Origin: Rhodobacteraceae bacterium Alg238-R152
GTDB lineage: Bacteria; Pseudomonadota; Alphaproteobacteria; Rhodobacterales; Rhodobacteraceae
Direction of reading: 5' to 3'
Length of the DNA stretch: 64,000 bases
Assembly (NCBI GenBank): GCA_900537125.1
Contig: UNRJ01000007.1
Location: 186,001-250,000, forward strand
How positions within the stretch are numbered: the stretch's first letter is position 1; the number at the start of each line of letters is the position of its first letter. The notes below the pieces were generated by a model. The model was given only the letters and a program-made list of their open reading frames with translations, was not told the DNA's origin and did not search any database. Below are positions 62,935-64,000 of the stretch, piece by piece. Made by a program: the position numbers and the translations under genes.

Positions 62935-64000
62935 ATGAAGATATTTTCCTCAATGCTGGGTGCAACCTTGTTATCTCTTGGGATCGCAACATCTGGCCAG
63001 GCACAAGAACAACCAAACATCGTATTCATTTTTCTCGACAACTTTGGCTGGGGTGAGCCCGGTTTCAATGGCGGGGGCATCATTCGGGGCACGCCGACAC
63101 CGAAGATGGACGCGTTGGCGGCGGAAGGATTGCGGCTCACCAACTTCAATGTAGAGAGCCAATGTACGCCGTCACGCGCGGCAACCATGACCGGACGCTA
63201 TGGCATTCGCAGCGGCAACCACACTGTGCCGCTTGGTGGCGGTGTTTATGGCCTCACCCAATGGGAGGTCACGATGGCCGAGATGTTGAAGGATGCCGGA
63301 TACAGCACTGCGATGTATGGAAAATGGCATCTTGGGTGGTCCGAAGGGAGGTATCCCACCAACCAGGGATTTGACGAGTTTTATGGAGTTGAAACCACGG
63401 ACGTTACGGTTTGGCGGACGTTGCCGGGTTTTGCCGAGGCCAATTTGGATGAGCCGGTTGTTATGCAAGCAGTCGCTGGGGCGCCAGCGACTGCCGCGCG
63501 AGATTACGACCTAGATTATCGCGGGGAGATCGATGGCGACCTCACAGAAAAAGCCATTGAGTTCATTGAGAGCAAAAGCAGCGAAGACGCACCGTTTTTT
63601 GTCTATCTTGCGTATACGCAGACCCACTACCCCAACATCGTGTCGGAAGAATTTAACGGTTCGACCGGCAAGGGTGTTTGGGCGGATATCCTGCATCAGA
63701 CCGACAGCTACATCGGGCGCATCGTTGACGCGCTTGAGACCGCAGGTGTTTCAGATGACACGGTGGTGATTTTCACAGCCGACAATGGCCCAGAAGCGCT
63801 GCCTGTGGGCAACGCCAATGTGTCGCCAACCCCGGCGGTGCACGGCACGGCAGGGCCTTGGCGTGGTACCCTGTTCACCAGTTTAGAAGGCAGTATGCGG
63901 GTGCCTTTTGCCATCAAATGGCCCGGACAAATACCCGCGGGGTCCGCAAGCAACGACGTGGTGCATTCCATGGACCTGTTTCCCACGCTTGCAGCGTTTG
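62935..64000 (+). CDS. Secreted arylsulfatase, partial at the right edge
   Basis: Open from the ATG at 62935, behind TTAGGAG, to the end of the window (355 codons). A signal peptide (MKIFSSMLGATLLSLGIATS, ending GQAQ) is followed by a sulfatase N-terminal domain: NIVFIFLDNFGWGEPGF (metal Asp), the formylglycine site QCTPSRAAT and YGKWHLGW. The Cys in CTPSR is modified to formylglycine by a sulfatase-modifying enzyme. Marine bacteria use such enzymes on sulfated glycans, but the substrate is not evident and the C-terminus is missing. Confidence 0.93.
   Translation, partial: MKIFSSMLGATLLSLGIATSGQAQEQPNIVFIFLDNFGWGEPGFNGGGIIRGTPTPKMDALAAEGLRLTNFNVESQCTPSRAATMTGRYGIRSGNHTVPLGGGVYGLTQWEVTMAEMLKDAGYSTAMYGKWHLGWSEGRYPTNQGFDEFYGVETTDVTVWRTLPGFAEANLDEPVVMQAVAGAPATAARDYDLDYRGEIDGDLTEKAIEFIESKSSEDAPFFVYLAYTQTHYPNIVSEEFNGSTGKGVWADILHQTDSYIGRIVDALETAGVSDDTVVIFTADNGPEALPVGNANVSPTPAVHGTAGPWRGTLFTSLEGSMRVPFAIKWPGQIPAGSASNDVVHSMDLFPTLAAF

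Overview
The window looks like the chromosome of a marine alphaproteobacterium of the Roseobacter group (Rhodobacteraceae). The reasons are the moderately high GC, a short-form proS next to merR-lolC-lolD-csp, an ndufa12/mlaD/DUF2155/aat/accC/accB block, a ppk-ppx-hdaA cluster and a complete urt/ure set. No rRNA, tRNA, CRISPR array, intact insertion sequence or replication origin was seen. The window cuts into a gene at each end: a TctA permease on the left and a sulfatase on the right.

Region 1 (1-5.6 kb, + strand) is a catabolic operon for a sugar acid. It has a tripartite tricarboxylate-type permease, an enolase-superfamily acid-sugar dehydratase, a 2-keto-3-deoxy-pentonate dehydratase of the DapA fold, a GntR/FCD regulator, a PdxA-like dehydrogenase and an alpha-ketoglutarate semialdehyde dehydrogenase. 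Together these fit a pentonate-to-2-oxoglutarate route. A stand-alone tyrosine recombinase follows at 5.9-6.6 kb. Region 2 (6.9-14.3 kb, - strand) is a LacI-controlled carbohydrate ABC transporter with an intracellular GH63-like glycosidase; both permeases carry unusual extra domains. A perfect 16-bp palindrome upstream of lacI is the likely operator.

Region 3 (14.5-25.9 kb) is the urea module: urtABCDE on the - strand, and divergently ureD-ureA-(small His-rich membrane peptide)-ureB-ureC-ureE-ureF-ureG on the + strand. It imports urea and hydrolyses it with a nickel urease. Region 4 (25.9-36.1 kb) is more accessory. After about 830 bp without a gene come an MtfA-like zinc peptidase, a MATE exporter with a small partner, a class III cyclase fused to TolB-like and TPR domains, a vanadium-haloperoxidase/PAP2 protein with a Gly-Leu repeat N-terminus, and, convergent with it, a 935-residue HEFGH zincin I cannot assign to a family. 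This stretch is the best candidate for an undescribed system.

Region 5 (36-64 kb) is mostly core genome: small enzymes, polyphosphate metabolism (ppk, ppx), hdaA, a PerM/AI-2E transporter, proS, a MerR regulator with a textbook dyad operator, lolCD, a cold-shock protein, a frameshifted C39-like peptidase, a fragment of a second 3-methyladenine glycosylase, clpP-clpX, an ArsC/Spx-like protein, RidA, an EamA transporter, and the complex I/lipid-transport/fatty-acid block ending in accBC. A PAS-LuxR regulator and a sulfatase close the window.
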